Below, piece after piece: positions 1-7,716 of a DNA stretch of 9,956 nucleotides. The DNA is taken from contig CABQXG010000027.1 in assembly GCA_902468045.1 (NCBI GenBank), positions 1 to 9,956 on the forward strand, written 5' to 3'. Each line of letters opens with the position of its first letter. Position 1 is the stretch's first letter. Position numbers and translations under genes: made by a program. The notes beneath the pieces are model-generated. The model did not search any database. It was not told the origin of the DNA and saw only the letters and a program-made list of their open reading frames with translations. The stretch comes from an uncultured Collinsella sp. (GTDB lineage Bacteria; Actinomycetota; Coriobacteriia; Coriobacteriales; Coriobacteriaceae).

Positions 1-170
1 ACAGTGCCCATGGCCTTATCGGAAACGCGAACGTAACCGCGGTCGATCGTGCAGATCTCGCTGGAGTGAGCAGGCAGAACGCCAAACTCGCCATCCGTGG
101 ACGGAATCGACACAAACGCAGCGTCGCCCTCATAGGCGCAGCTCACGGGGCACACGATGCGGATACGCAT
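1..170 (-). CDS. atpC: ATP synthase F1 epsilon subunit, N-terminal part (cut by window edge)
   Basis: This is the start of the epsilon subunit, the small central-stalk protein that sits with gamma on the c-ring and can inhibit ATP hydrolysis. Only the first 56 codons are visible; the rest lies beyond position 1. The protein begins MRIRIVCPVSCAYEG and contains GEFGVLPAHSSEI at about residues 27-39, which matches the conserved G-x-x-G-x-L-P-x-H turn of the epsilon N-terminal beta-sandwich. The ATG at 168-170 comes 3 nt after the atpD stop, and the purine-rich end of atpD (GGGGGAGAAG) can act as its ribosome binding site. Being last in an I-B-E-F-H-A-G-D-C order supports the call. Whether the C-terminal helical hairpin is present cannot be judged. 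Confidence 0.93.
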   Translation of the reverse strand, partial: MRIRIVCPVSCAYEGDAAFVSIPSTDGEFGVLPAHSSEICTIDRGYVRVSDKAMGT

Positions 171-173
171 AAC

Positions 174-2536
<2,363 letters not shown>

Positions 2537-2541
2537 GGGGC

Positions 2542-4140
2542 TTAGTTCTCCTCTGATCCAGAAACATCCGAATGGTGCTTGGCCATGAACTGCTGCTTGA
2601 AGTCGCCGATGACGCGCAAGAGCTCAGCCTTGGTGTCATCATCGATCTTCTTGGCGCGAACCTTGTCGAGCAGCGAGCCAAAGCCATTGTCCATGTACTC
2701 GATGAGCTCGGCACGGAAAGGCAGCACGTCGGCGATCTCCAGGTCATCCAGGAAGCCCTCGTTGCCAGCGAACAGCGTAACGATCTGCTCGCCAACCTCA
2801 AACGGCTTGTAACGCGGCTGCTTCAGGAGCTCGGTCATGCGAGCACCGTGGGTCAGCTGCTTCTGAGTAGCCTCGTCGAGGTCGGAGCCGAACTGCGTAA
2901 AGCCAGCGAGCTCCTGATAGGAAGCGAGGTCCAGACGGAGGTTACCGGCGACCTGCTTCATGGCCTTGGTCTGCGCATCGCCACCGACGCGGGACACGGA
3001 GATACCCACGTCGACTGCCGGGCGCTGACCCTGGAAGAAGAGCTCGGACTGCAGGTAGATCTGACCATCGGTAATGGAAATGACGTTGGTCGGAATGTAG
3101 GCCGAGACGTCGCCGTCCTGGGTCTCGATGATCGGCAGTGCCGTCATGGAGCCGTAACCGTTCTTCTTGGACATCTTGACGGCACGCTCGAGCAGACGAG
3201 AGTGCAGGTAGAAGATGTCGCCAGGATAGGCCTCGCGTCCGGGCGGACGATGCAGCGTCAGCGACATCTGACGGTAGGCCACAGCCTGCTTGGACAGGTC
3301 ATCGTAGATGACGAGCACGTGGCCGCCGGGGTTGGTCTCGCTGGCGGGCTTGCCGTCCTCGCCGTTGTACATAAAGAACTCGCCAATAGCGGCACCGGCC
3401 ATAGGCGCGATGTACTGCATAGGGGCGGAATCGGCAGCGGTGGCCGAAACGATGATGGTGTAGTCGAGCGCACCGTGCTGAGCGAGGGTCTCGCGGATGT
3501 TGGCAACCGTGGAGGCCTTCTGGCCGATGGCGACATAGATGCAGACCATGCCCTTGCCGCGCTGGTTGAGGATAGCGTCGATGGCGATGGCGGTCTTACC
3601 GGTCTTACGGTCACCGATGATGAGCTCACGCTGACCGCGGCCAATAGGCACCATGGAGTCGATAGCGAGCAGACCGGTCTGAACCGGCTCGCACACCGGG
3701 GTACGATCGATGACGCCGGGAGCCTTGAACTCGATGGGGCGACGGTGCGTAGCGACGATGTCGCCCAGGCCGTCGATGGGCTGGCCGAGCGGATTGACGA
3801 CGCGGCCGAGCATGGCACGGCTCACGGGGATATCCATAACGCGGCCAGTGGTGCGGCACTCGTCGCCTTCCTTGATGGAGTCGACGGCACCGAACAGAAC
3901 GGCGCCGACCTCGTCACGGTCAAGGTTCTGGGCAAGGCCGAAGACGGTCTCACCGGTATCGGAGCTCTTGAACTCCAGAAGCTCGCCTGCCATGGCGCTC
4001 TTGAGGCCGGAGACGCGCGCGATGCCGTCGCCTACCTCGTCGACCGTTGAAACCTCATGCGTATCGACCGTCGCGGAGAGGCTCGTGAGCTGCTCCTGCA
4101 GTTTCTTGGCGATATCCTGGGCATTGAGGGTTTCGGACAT
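2542..4140 (-). CDS. atpA: ATP synthase F1 alpha subunit
   Basis: This is the alpha subunit (532 aa), which alternates with beta in the F1 hexamer and carries non-catalytic nucleotide sites. Walker A GDRKTGKT is at 176-183. [17 protein letters not shown] (276-291) is the Walker B region. [14 protein letters not shown] (374-387) holds the family signature and the arginine finger, Arg 384. RELIIGD and ERAVKM segments are typical. Compared with the E. coli sequence, which I recall as GEYFRDRGEDALIIYDD, the stretch between residues 254 and 280 carries about 12 extra residues ([16 protein letters not shown]), just before Walker B. The start ATG shares one base with the atpH stop (TAATG) and is preceded by a near-perfect GGAGGTGA site. 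The very acidic C-terminus (SGSEEN) is an ordinary tail. Confidence 0.99.
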   Translation of the reverse strand: MSETLNAQDIAKKLQEQLTSLSATVDTHEVSTVDEVGDGIARVSGLKSAMAGELLEFKSSDTGETVFGLAQNLDRDEVGAVLFGAVDSIKEGDECRTTGRVMDIPVSRAMLGRVVNPLGQPIDGLGDIVATHRRPIEFKAPGVIDRTPVCEPVQTGLLAIDSMVPIGRGQRELIIGDRKTGKTAIAIDAILNQRGKGMVCIYVAIGQKASTVANIRETLAQHGALDYTIIVSATAADSAPMQYIAPMAGAAIGEFFMYNGEDGKPASETNPGGHVLVIYDDLSKQAVAYRQMSLTLHRPPGREAYPGDIFYLHSRLLERAVKMSKKNGYGSMTALPIIETQDGDVSAYIPTNVISITDGQIYLQSELFFQGQRPAVDVGISVSRVGGDAQTKAMKQVAGNLRLDLASYQELAGFTQFGSDLDEATQKQLTHGARMTELLKQPRYKPFEVGEQIVTLFAGNEGFLDDLEIADVLPFRAELIEYMDNGFGSLLDKVRAKKIDDDTKAELLRVIGDFKQQFMAKHHSDVSGSEEN

Positions 4141-4616
4141 TAGGCTTCACCTCCGTACGAATTAGCAGAGTTTGCGAGGGTCTCCTGCGCGATGCGCAGC
4201 TGCGTCTTGACGGAAATGTCACGACGCTCGCCGCGGGCCTCGAGCACCAGGCCGCCCACGATAGACGGGTCGATCTGCTCGATAAGGAATACCTTGCGGC
4301 CGAAGTCCTGCTCGCATTTCTTAGTGATGGTTTGACGCAGCTCGTCGTCGAGCGGGATCGCCGTGGTGACGGTCACGCCCACTACATCCTCGTCTTCCTC
4401 GGCAACATACTTAAAGGCAGCTGCCACCTTGGGAAGAAGGTCGAGCTGGTCGCGCTTGGACATGGTGTCGAGCACGGCGATGATCTCGGGGCTGGCAGAA
4501 GCCAAGCGCTCGATCATCTCGAGGTCCTCGAACACATGGTTCTCGGCCTTGGCGGCTTCCAAAAGGGAACGCGCGTAGGTCTCGAGCACCTTGTCCTGAT
4601 AGCGGCTAGTCGGCAT
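4140..4616 (-). CDS. atpH: ATP synthase F1 delta subunit (OSCP homologue)
   Basis: This is the delta subunit (158 aa), which ties the top of the alpha/beta head to the b-subunit stalk. The N-terminal helical domain is recognisable from [18 protein letters not shown] (6-23), and the C-terminal part from the conserved block [26 protein letters not shown], where the family has a DPSIIGG-like motif. It is somewhat shorter than the usual 170-180 aa. The ATG at 4614-4616 lies inside the end of atpF, giving an 11-bp overlap in a different frame. Upstream AGG-rich sequence (AGGAAGCAGG) offers a modest ribosome binding site, so termination-coupled initiation after atpF is plausible. Unlike mycobacteria, where b and delta are fused, the two proteins are separate here. 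Confidence 0.95.
   Translation of the reverse strand: MPTSRYQDKVLETYARSLLEAAKAENHVFEDLEMIERLASASPEIIAVLDTMSKRDQLDLLPKVAAAFKYVAEEDEDVVGVTVTTAIPLDDELRQTITKKCEQDFGRKVFLIEQIDPSIVGGLVLEARGERRDISVKTQLRIAQETLANSANSYGGEA
4147..4154 (-). promoter_or_regulatory. Strong ribosome binding site of atpA
   Basis: GGAGGTGA is a full-length match to the 16S anti-Shine-Dalgarno sequence, placed 6 nt before the atpA ATG and inside the end of atpH. It fits the higher copy number of alpha (3 per complex) than of delta (1). Confidence 0.85.
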
Positions 4617-5208
4617 TCAGGCTACCTGCTTCCTGGATGTAGCGCTCGATGAGCTTCTTCTGCTCGGCATCGTCCTCGAGTGCCTCGCCCACGATCTTGG
4701 TGGCGACGGCAACGGACAGGTCGGCGATGGAGCTCGCGGCACCGGCGTAGATGGACTTGCGCTCGTCCTCGACGGTCGTATGGGCCTTGGCGATGATCTC
4801 CTCGGCCTCCTTGTGAGCAGCCTCGATGATACGGGCACGCTCGGACTCGGCGTCCTTACGGGCCTCGAGAACGATGTCGGCAGCCTGACGACGGGCGTCG
4901 GTGACGATCGAGTCGGACTCAGCGCGCTTGGCGATAGCCTCCTGCTTGGTCTTCTCGGCCTCGTCGAGGCTCTCCTCGATCTTCTTGCCGCGCTCCTCCA
5001 TGGTTTTCATGATGCCCGGCAGGGCGACCTTGGCCAGCACGATCCAGATAATCAGGAAGGCGATAAGCGCCGGGATGAACTCCGCCATCTTAGGGATGAG
5101 GATGTCCGCACCGGCGGCGCCGTCCTCGGCGAACGCGGAAACCGGCATGAGCAGCGCGGCCGCGGACGCGGAGAGTGCGATCGCGCTCTTCTGGGATGAA
5201 AGATTCAT
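4606..5208 (-). CDS. atpF: ATP synthase Fo b subunit with signal-peptide-like N-terminus
   Basis: This is subunit b (200 aa), the membrane-anchored peripheral stalk. It has three parts. Residues 1-27 look like a cleavable signal peptide: a Lys at 7, a hydrophobic, alanine-rich stretch (AIALSASAAALLMPVSAFA) and an AFA|ED cleavage site after residue 27. Residues 43-62 (EFIPALIAFLIIWIVLAKVA) are the usual single membrane helix. Residues 65-165 are a long charged helix rich in Glu, Lys, Arg and Ala, the right-handed coiled coil. The last 35 residues contact delta. Canonical b subunits are about 155-170 aa and start near the membrane helix, so the extra length is mostly the N-terminal segment. The start follows atpE by 15 nt with GGAG 8 nt before the ATG. 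The end overlaps atpH by 11 bp. Confidence 0.96.
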   Translation of the reverse strand: MNLSSQKSAIALSASAAALLMPVSAFAEDGAAGADILIPKMAEFIPALIAFLIIWIVLAKVALPGIMKTMEERGKKIEESLDEAEKTKQEAIAKRAESDSIVTDARRQAADIVLEARKDAESERARIIEAAHKEAEEIIAKAHTTVEDERKSIYAGAASSIADLSVAVATKIVGEALEDDAEQKKLIERYIQEAGSLNAD

Positions 5209-5223
5209 ACTTGACGCTCCGTG

Positions 5224-5418
5224 CTATTTAACGATCAGCGCGACAACGAAGCCGATCAGAGCCAGAGCCTCGCCGAAAGCGGAGCCCATGATGAAGACGG
5301 TGAACACGCGGCCCTGGACCTCAGGCTGACGGGCCATAGCACCCGTAGCACCCAGAGCAGACAGGCCGATAGCAAGACCAGCGCCGATAACACCGAGACC
5401 GTAACCGATAACTCCCAC
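5224..5418 (-). CDS. atpE: ATP synthase Fo c subunit
   Basis: This is the rotor-ring proteolipid (64 aa), two membrane helices joined by the conserved polar loop ARQPE (29-33). Glu 50 in FGEALALIG is the ion-carrying carboxylate. The residue after it is Ala and the helix-1 position matching the sodium-ligand Gln is Ile 17, so the protein lacks the usual Na+ ligands and is predicted to be proton-coupled. The helix-1 glycine ladder reads G12-x-G14-x-A16-x-G18-x-S20, with Ala and Ser replacing two glycines. The N-terminus is short compared with the usual 70-85 aa. The start must be GTG (5416-5418): an in-frame TAA lies shortly upstream with no ATG between, and GGAGG is 4 nt before the GTG. It follows a 124-nt gap after atpB. 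Confidence 0.96.
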   Translation of the reverse strand: MGVIGYGLGVIGAGLAIGLSALGATGAMARQPEVQGRVFTVFIMGSAFGEALALIGFVVALIVK

Positions 5419-5422
5419 GATT

Positions 5423-5427
5423 CCTCC
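5423..5427 (-). promoter_or_regulatory. Ribosome binding site of atpE deciding a GTG start
   Basis: GGAGG within AAAGGAGGAATC stands 4 nt before the GTG. No ATG lies between the upstream in-frame stop and this point, so the site fixes GTG as the initiation codon of the c subunit. Confidence 0.8.
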
Positions 5428-5434
5428 TTTGTCG

Positions 5435-5454
5435 TGCGTGTCTTATTTCACGCA
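5435..5454 (-). other. Hairpin in the atpE leader
   Basis: A perfect 6-bp inverted repeat (TGCGTG/CACGCA) with an 8-nt A-rich loop lies 16 nt before the atpE start and just upstream of its GGAGG. An A/T-rich tract (GTTATAAAAAGG) lies next upstream. Together they could tune translation or mRNA stability of the c subunit; that role is inferred. There is no T-run after the hairpin, so it is not a terminator. Confidence 0.45.
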
Positions 5455-5513
5455 GGATAACCTTTTTATAACTGCCGGGCTCCATGGGTACGGGCACCGG
5501 CGGTTTAACGAAT

Positions 5514-5531
5514 TGCCTTACCTTTAAGGCA
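5514..5531 (-). other. Hairpin just after atpB
   Basis: A perfect 7-bp inverted repeat (TGCCTTA/TAAGGCA) with a 4-nt loop begins 11 nt after the atpB stop. It could stall 3'-to-5' RNA decay or mark a processing site between atpB and atpE. No T-run follows, so termination is unlikely. Confidence 0.45.
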
Positions 5532-5542
5532 CGAACGGAAGA

Positions 5543-6346
5543 CTACTCCTCCTCCGCGACCTCCTCTGCCTCGGAGACATACACGGCGGTAAGGACCGTG
5601 AAGACGTAAGCCTGGATGGCGCCGACCACAAGCTCGATCGCATAGATCAGGATGAGGATGGCAAGCCAGGCCAGCGAAGGCAGGGCGCCGACGGCGTGGG
5701 CCGCGGAAACCTGCTGAAGCAGCGGCTGCATGAACATGCTCGCCATGATGGCGAACGAGCCCATGACCACGTGTCCTGCGAACATGTTGCAGAACAAACG
5801 GACGGCAAGCGTGATGAGGCGCAGGAAGGTCGAGAAAAGCTCGACGACCCACACGAGCACGTTCATCGGGAAGCTCACGCCCTGCGGGGCGAGGCTCTTG
5901 ATGTAGCCGATCACGCCGTGAGCCTTGCATCCGTAGTAGATGAAGTACACGAAAGCGAAAATGGCGAGTGCGGCGGTGGAGCCGATTGCGCCGGTGCCGG
6001 GCTTCATTCCCGGGATCAGGCCGATCATGTTATTGATCAGGATGAACAGGAAAAGCGAGCACAGGAACGGGAAGTGCTTCTTCCAGTTCTCACCCACGAC
6101 ACCCTTGCCGATATCGTTCTCGACGTACTCGATGATGTACTCGAAACCGTTGACGAAGAAGCCCTTGGGAACCAGGGTCTGCTTCTTCTTGAACACGGCT
6201 AGGACGATCAGGAGCACGATCGTGGAGACGATCAGCCAAAACGAGTACTGCGTGATGCCGCAGCTCAGATCGCCCACGACAGGGGTGGAGCTGAACTCGC
6301 TGACCAGATGATTAATCTCATCAGGCAGCTTTTCAAAAATTTCCAC
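5543..6346 (-). CDS. atpB: ATP synthase Fo a subunit
   Basis: This is subunit a (267 aa), the membrane stator that forms the ion half-channels beside the c-ring. The essential Arg is R183 in ITLAVRLFCNMFAGHVV (178-194), equivalent to E. coli R210. The family usually has Gly where Cys 186 stands (RLFGN). Gln 245 in AIQAYVFTVLTAVY is the conserved helix-6 polar residue. Hydrophobic helices are visible at about 35-52, 93-113, 120-138, 161-181, 193-212 and 224-255. The C-terminus is a short acidic tail (EAEEVAEEE). The start is GTG at 6344-6346: an in-frame TAA lies two codons upstream, and AAAGG precedes it at about 6 nt. It starts 3 nt after the atpI-like gene, so the two are surely cotranscribed. 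Confidence 0.97.
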   Translation of the reverse strand: MEIFEKLPDEINHLVSEFSSTPVVGDLSCGITQYSFWLIVSTIVLLIVLAVFKKKQTLVPKGFFVNGFEYIIEYVENDIGKGVVGENWKKHFPFLCSLFLFILINNMIGLIPGMKPGTGAIGSTAALAIFAFVYFIYYGCKAHGVIGYIKSLAPQGVSFPMNVLVWVVELFSTFLRLITLAVRLFCNMFAGHVVMGSFAIMASMFMQPLLQQVSAAHAVGALPSLAWLAILILIYAIELVVGAIQAYVFTVLTAVYVSEAEEVAEEE

Positions 6347-6349
6347 GAC

Positions 6350-6667
6350 TTACCTTTCGACCTCATGAGGATCTCGCAGCGCCTTGGCGACGCGAACCGC
6401 GCAGGCGGCCATAAAGGCCACGAAGCCGATCGCCTCGCCCAGGAGGAACATGCGAAATGCCTCTCCGAACAACACAAACACAACCAAGGTAAAGACAAGC
6501 AACGCGATTGCCGAGACCGCGAGACTCACCATACCCTTGAGCATGTCCGCATTCTGCTTATCGTCAAGAACCGGCTTGAGCGTAAAGGGAAGGAAGGCAA
6601 TCGCGCCCGCGATGGCACCTGCAACGATAGCGAGCAGATCGGCTATCTGAAACACTGGCGTCCTCAC
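6350..6667 (-). CDS. atpI: AtpI-like small membrane protein at head of ATP synthase operon
   Basis: This is a 105-aa very hydrophobic protein with three likely membrane helices at about 11-30, 42-68 and 71-94, and a charged C-terminus (AKALRDPHEVER). The sequence itself is not diagnostic. The call rests mainly on its place directly before atpB, where many bacteria carry atpI, whose product helps c-ring assembly or Mg2+ uptake. Typical AtpI is about 115-130 aa with four helices, so this one is short. The longest start is GTG 6665-6667, but its purine tract is only 2 nt away. A second GTG at 6653-6655 (Val 5) has GAGG 6 nt upstream and may be the true start, giving 101 aa. It is the first gene of the operon, about 50 nt after a candidate promoter. 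Confidence 0.72.
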   Translation of the reverse strand: MRTPVFQIADLLAIVAGAIAGAIAFLPFTLKPVLDDKQNADMLKGMVSLAVSAIALLVFTLVVFVLFGEAFRMFLLGEAIGFVAFMAACAVRVAKALRDPHEVER

Positions 6668-6717
6668 TTTCCTTTTTTATCGCCTCACAGGACAGTTCCC
6701 GCCAAACATTGGTGACT

Positions 6718-6745
6718 ATTGTACGAGCCAATCGCTAAAGTACAA
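6718..6745 (-). promoter_or_regulatory. Candidate promoter of the ATP synthase operon
   Basis: On the minus strand TTGTAC (6740-6745) and TACAAT (6718-6723) are separated by 16 nt. The -10 box matches the consensus at 5 of 6 positions; the -35 box is poor beyond TTG. Transcription would start near 6711, leaving a leader of about 45-55 nt before the atpI-like gene. It is the best promoter-like match I find in the 270-nt gap. Confidence 0.45.
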
Positions 6746-6762
6746 CCGAAAAAGCATCGGTT
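6744..6762 (-). repeat. Inverted repeat overlapping the candidate -35 region
   Basis: AACCGA and TCGGTT form a 6-bp stem with a 7-nt loop, overlapping the upstream edge of the candidate -35 box by two bases. It could be a regulator site or a weak hairpin. The sequence after it (GTACTTT) has no real T-run, so it is a poor terminator. Confidence 0.35.
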
Positions 6763-6839
6763 AATACGCACCTGTTCGTTTTCTTAAGACCTTCTTTATG
6801 CCGCAGGTACGGTAATACGTTTTTCTCGAACCCCTCAGC

Positions 6840-6895
6840 GCAAAACGTCCGTTAACAGGAGTGCGCGTGGACGTCTTTTGCTCGCCCGCGCGCAC
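6840..6895 (-). repeat. Two interleaved inverted repeats between upp and the atp operon
   Basis: One stem pairs 6842-6850 with 6869-6877 (AAGACGTCC/GGACGTTTT, one G-T wobble; it extends to 6840 and 6881 with a 2-nt bulge). A second, GC-rich stem pairs 6861-6867 with 6889-6895 (GTGCGCG/CGCGCAC). Each arm of one lies in the loop of the other, so in RNA they could form an H-type pseudoknot or two competing hairpins. The first stem ends in TTTTGC and may serve as a poor terminator of upp. Confidence 0.4.
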
Positions 6896-6937
6896 CATTT
6901 CTTCGTATTTTCGACGTTAGCCGGTATGGCTCAGAGA

Positions 6938-7585
6938 TTACAGCGTGCCGTAGATGCGGTCGCCGGCGTCGCCGAGGCCGGGAACGATGTAGGCAGCCTC
7001 GTTGAGATGGTCGTCGATGGCGCAGGTATAGATATGCACATCAGGATCCTTCTCAGTCAGCGACTTGAGGCCCTCGGGGGCCGCGACGATGCACAGCATG
7101 CGGATGTCCTTGACACCGCGCTCGCGCAGGTAGCTGATGGCCATCTCGGCCGAACCGCCCGTGGCAAGCATGGGGTCGACGACCAGGCAGATGCGCTGGT
7201 CGATATCCTTGGGCATCTTGCAGTAATACTCGTGCGGCTCGTGGGTGACCTCGTCGCGCTCCATGCCGATGTGGCCCACGCGAGCGGAGGGCACCAGGTC
7301 GAGGATGCCGTCGACCATGCCAAGGCCCGCACGCAGGATGGGCACGATGGCGAGTTTCTTGCCGGCAAGCTGTTTGAACGTGGCGGTAGTGATGGGGGTC
7401 TCGACCTCGACGTCTTCCATGGGCAGGTCGCGCATGGCCTCGTAGCCGTCAAAAAGTGCGAGCTCGCGCACAAGCTGGCGGAACTGGTTGGTGCCGGTGT
7501 TTTTGTCGCGCAGGATCGACAGCTTGTGCTGGACGAGCGGGTGGTCGACAAGCGTCACACGGGACGCGTCGTAGGTGACGGTCAT
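6938..7585 (-). CDS. upp: Uracil phosphoribosyltransferase
   Basis: This enzyme (215 aa) makes UMP and pyrophosphate from uracil and PRPP, the pyrimidine salvage step, in the cytoplasm. [11 protein letters not shown] (136-146) is the PRPP-binding loop. [13 protein letters not shown] (81-93), the [18 protein letters not shown] block (104-121) and the C-terminal [15 protein letters not shown] (201-215) that binds uracil are all typical. I chose the ATG at 7583-7585 because the family is about 208-210 aa and starts near this point ([20 protein letters not shown] follows), with an AAAGGGG purine run upstream. The reading frame is open up to 7645, but those 20 residues do not resemble the family. 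It lies 123 nt after glpK with its own leader, and 270 nt before the atp operon. Confidence 0.97.
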   Translation of the reverse strand: MTVTYDASRVTLVDHPLVQHKLSILRDKNTGTNQFRQLVRELALFDGYEAMRDLPMEDVEVETPITTATFKQLAGKKLAIVPILRAGLGMVDGILDLVPSARVGHIGMERDEVTHEPHEYYCKMPKDIDQRICLVVDPMLATGGSAEMAISYLRERGVKDIRMLCIVAAPEGLKSLTEKDPDVHIYTCAIDDHLNEAAYIVPGLGDAGDRIYGTL

Positions 7586-7708
7586 GGGTTGATTGCCCCT
7601 TTCGTTGCGGCCGCAAAACGACCTTGCTGACAAGGCGCGAAGCAATGTTGCCGCCGCACGCCATGCATTAGTTTAGCGGTTTGTTATATCGAGCAGCCCA
7701 TCACAGCC
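7586..7708 (-). promoter_or_regulatory. Leader region of upp
   Basis: This 123-nt region between glpK and upp holds a lone -10-like TATAAC at 7683-7688 without a clear -35 box, and an imperfect stem at about 7634-7655. A perfect 5-bp hairpin with a tetraloop follows (CCTTG/CAAGG, 7622-7635), trailed by TCGTTTTG. Next is a 12-bp palindrome at 7605-7616 containing GCGGCCGC, then the AAAGGGG ribosome binding site. The imperfect stem and the hairpin share two bases, so they could compete. Attenuation of upp is possible but not shown; I do not recognise a PyrR-binding element. Confidence 0.35.
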
Positions 7709-7716
7709 CTACTGTG
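7702..7716 (-). other. Weak hairpin over the glpK stop codon
   Basis: CACAG and CTGTG form a 5-bp stem with a 5-nt loop spanning the glpK TAG. No T-run follows, so it is at best a weak or Rho-assisted end of the glpK transcript; read-through into upp is possible. Confidence 0.25.

Larger units (their letters stand above)
6668..6937 (-). other. 270-nt gap between upp and the ATP synthase operon
   Basis: The gap is AT-richer than its surroundings. From the upp end it holds the interleaved repeats at 6840-6895, a 45-codon basic ORF at 6761-6898 that is probably not a gene, the inverted repeat at 6744-6762 and the candidate promoter at 6718-6745. A small CCAA/TTGG dyad sits at 6702-6712 near the predicted start of transcription. 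I see no clear rho-independent terminator for upp and no known riboswitch class. Confidence 0.6.

Noticed and set aside
2572..4050. Open frame of 492 codons on the plus strand opposite atpA
   Set aside because: It is antisense to a clear alpha subunit, shows no recognisable domain and follows from biased codon use in a GC-rich gene. The same applies to the plus-strand frames at 66-848, 1053-1817, 1757-2545, 6878-7630 and 8435-9514.
5224..5418. Apparent deletion in helix 1 of the c subunit
   Set aside because: A first comparison with a Bacillus sequence suggested 11 missing residues, but lining up GLxxIGAGxxIGL with ARQPE gives an ungapped match. Only the N-terminus is short.
5224..5418. Sodium-coupled ATP synthase
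   Set aside because: The residue after Glu 50 is Ala and the helix-1 Gln position is Ile, so the Na+ ligands are missing.
6744..6762. Rho-independent terminator after upp
   Set aside because: The stem is only 6 bp, the T-rich part is in the loop, and no T-run follows.
7586..7645. 20-residue N-terminal extension of upp
   Set aside because: The frame is open, but the extra residues do not resemble the family, the usual length fits the start at 7585, and the stretch covers the leader hairpins.
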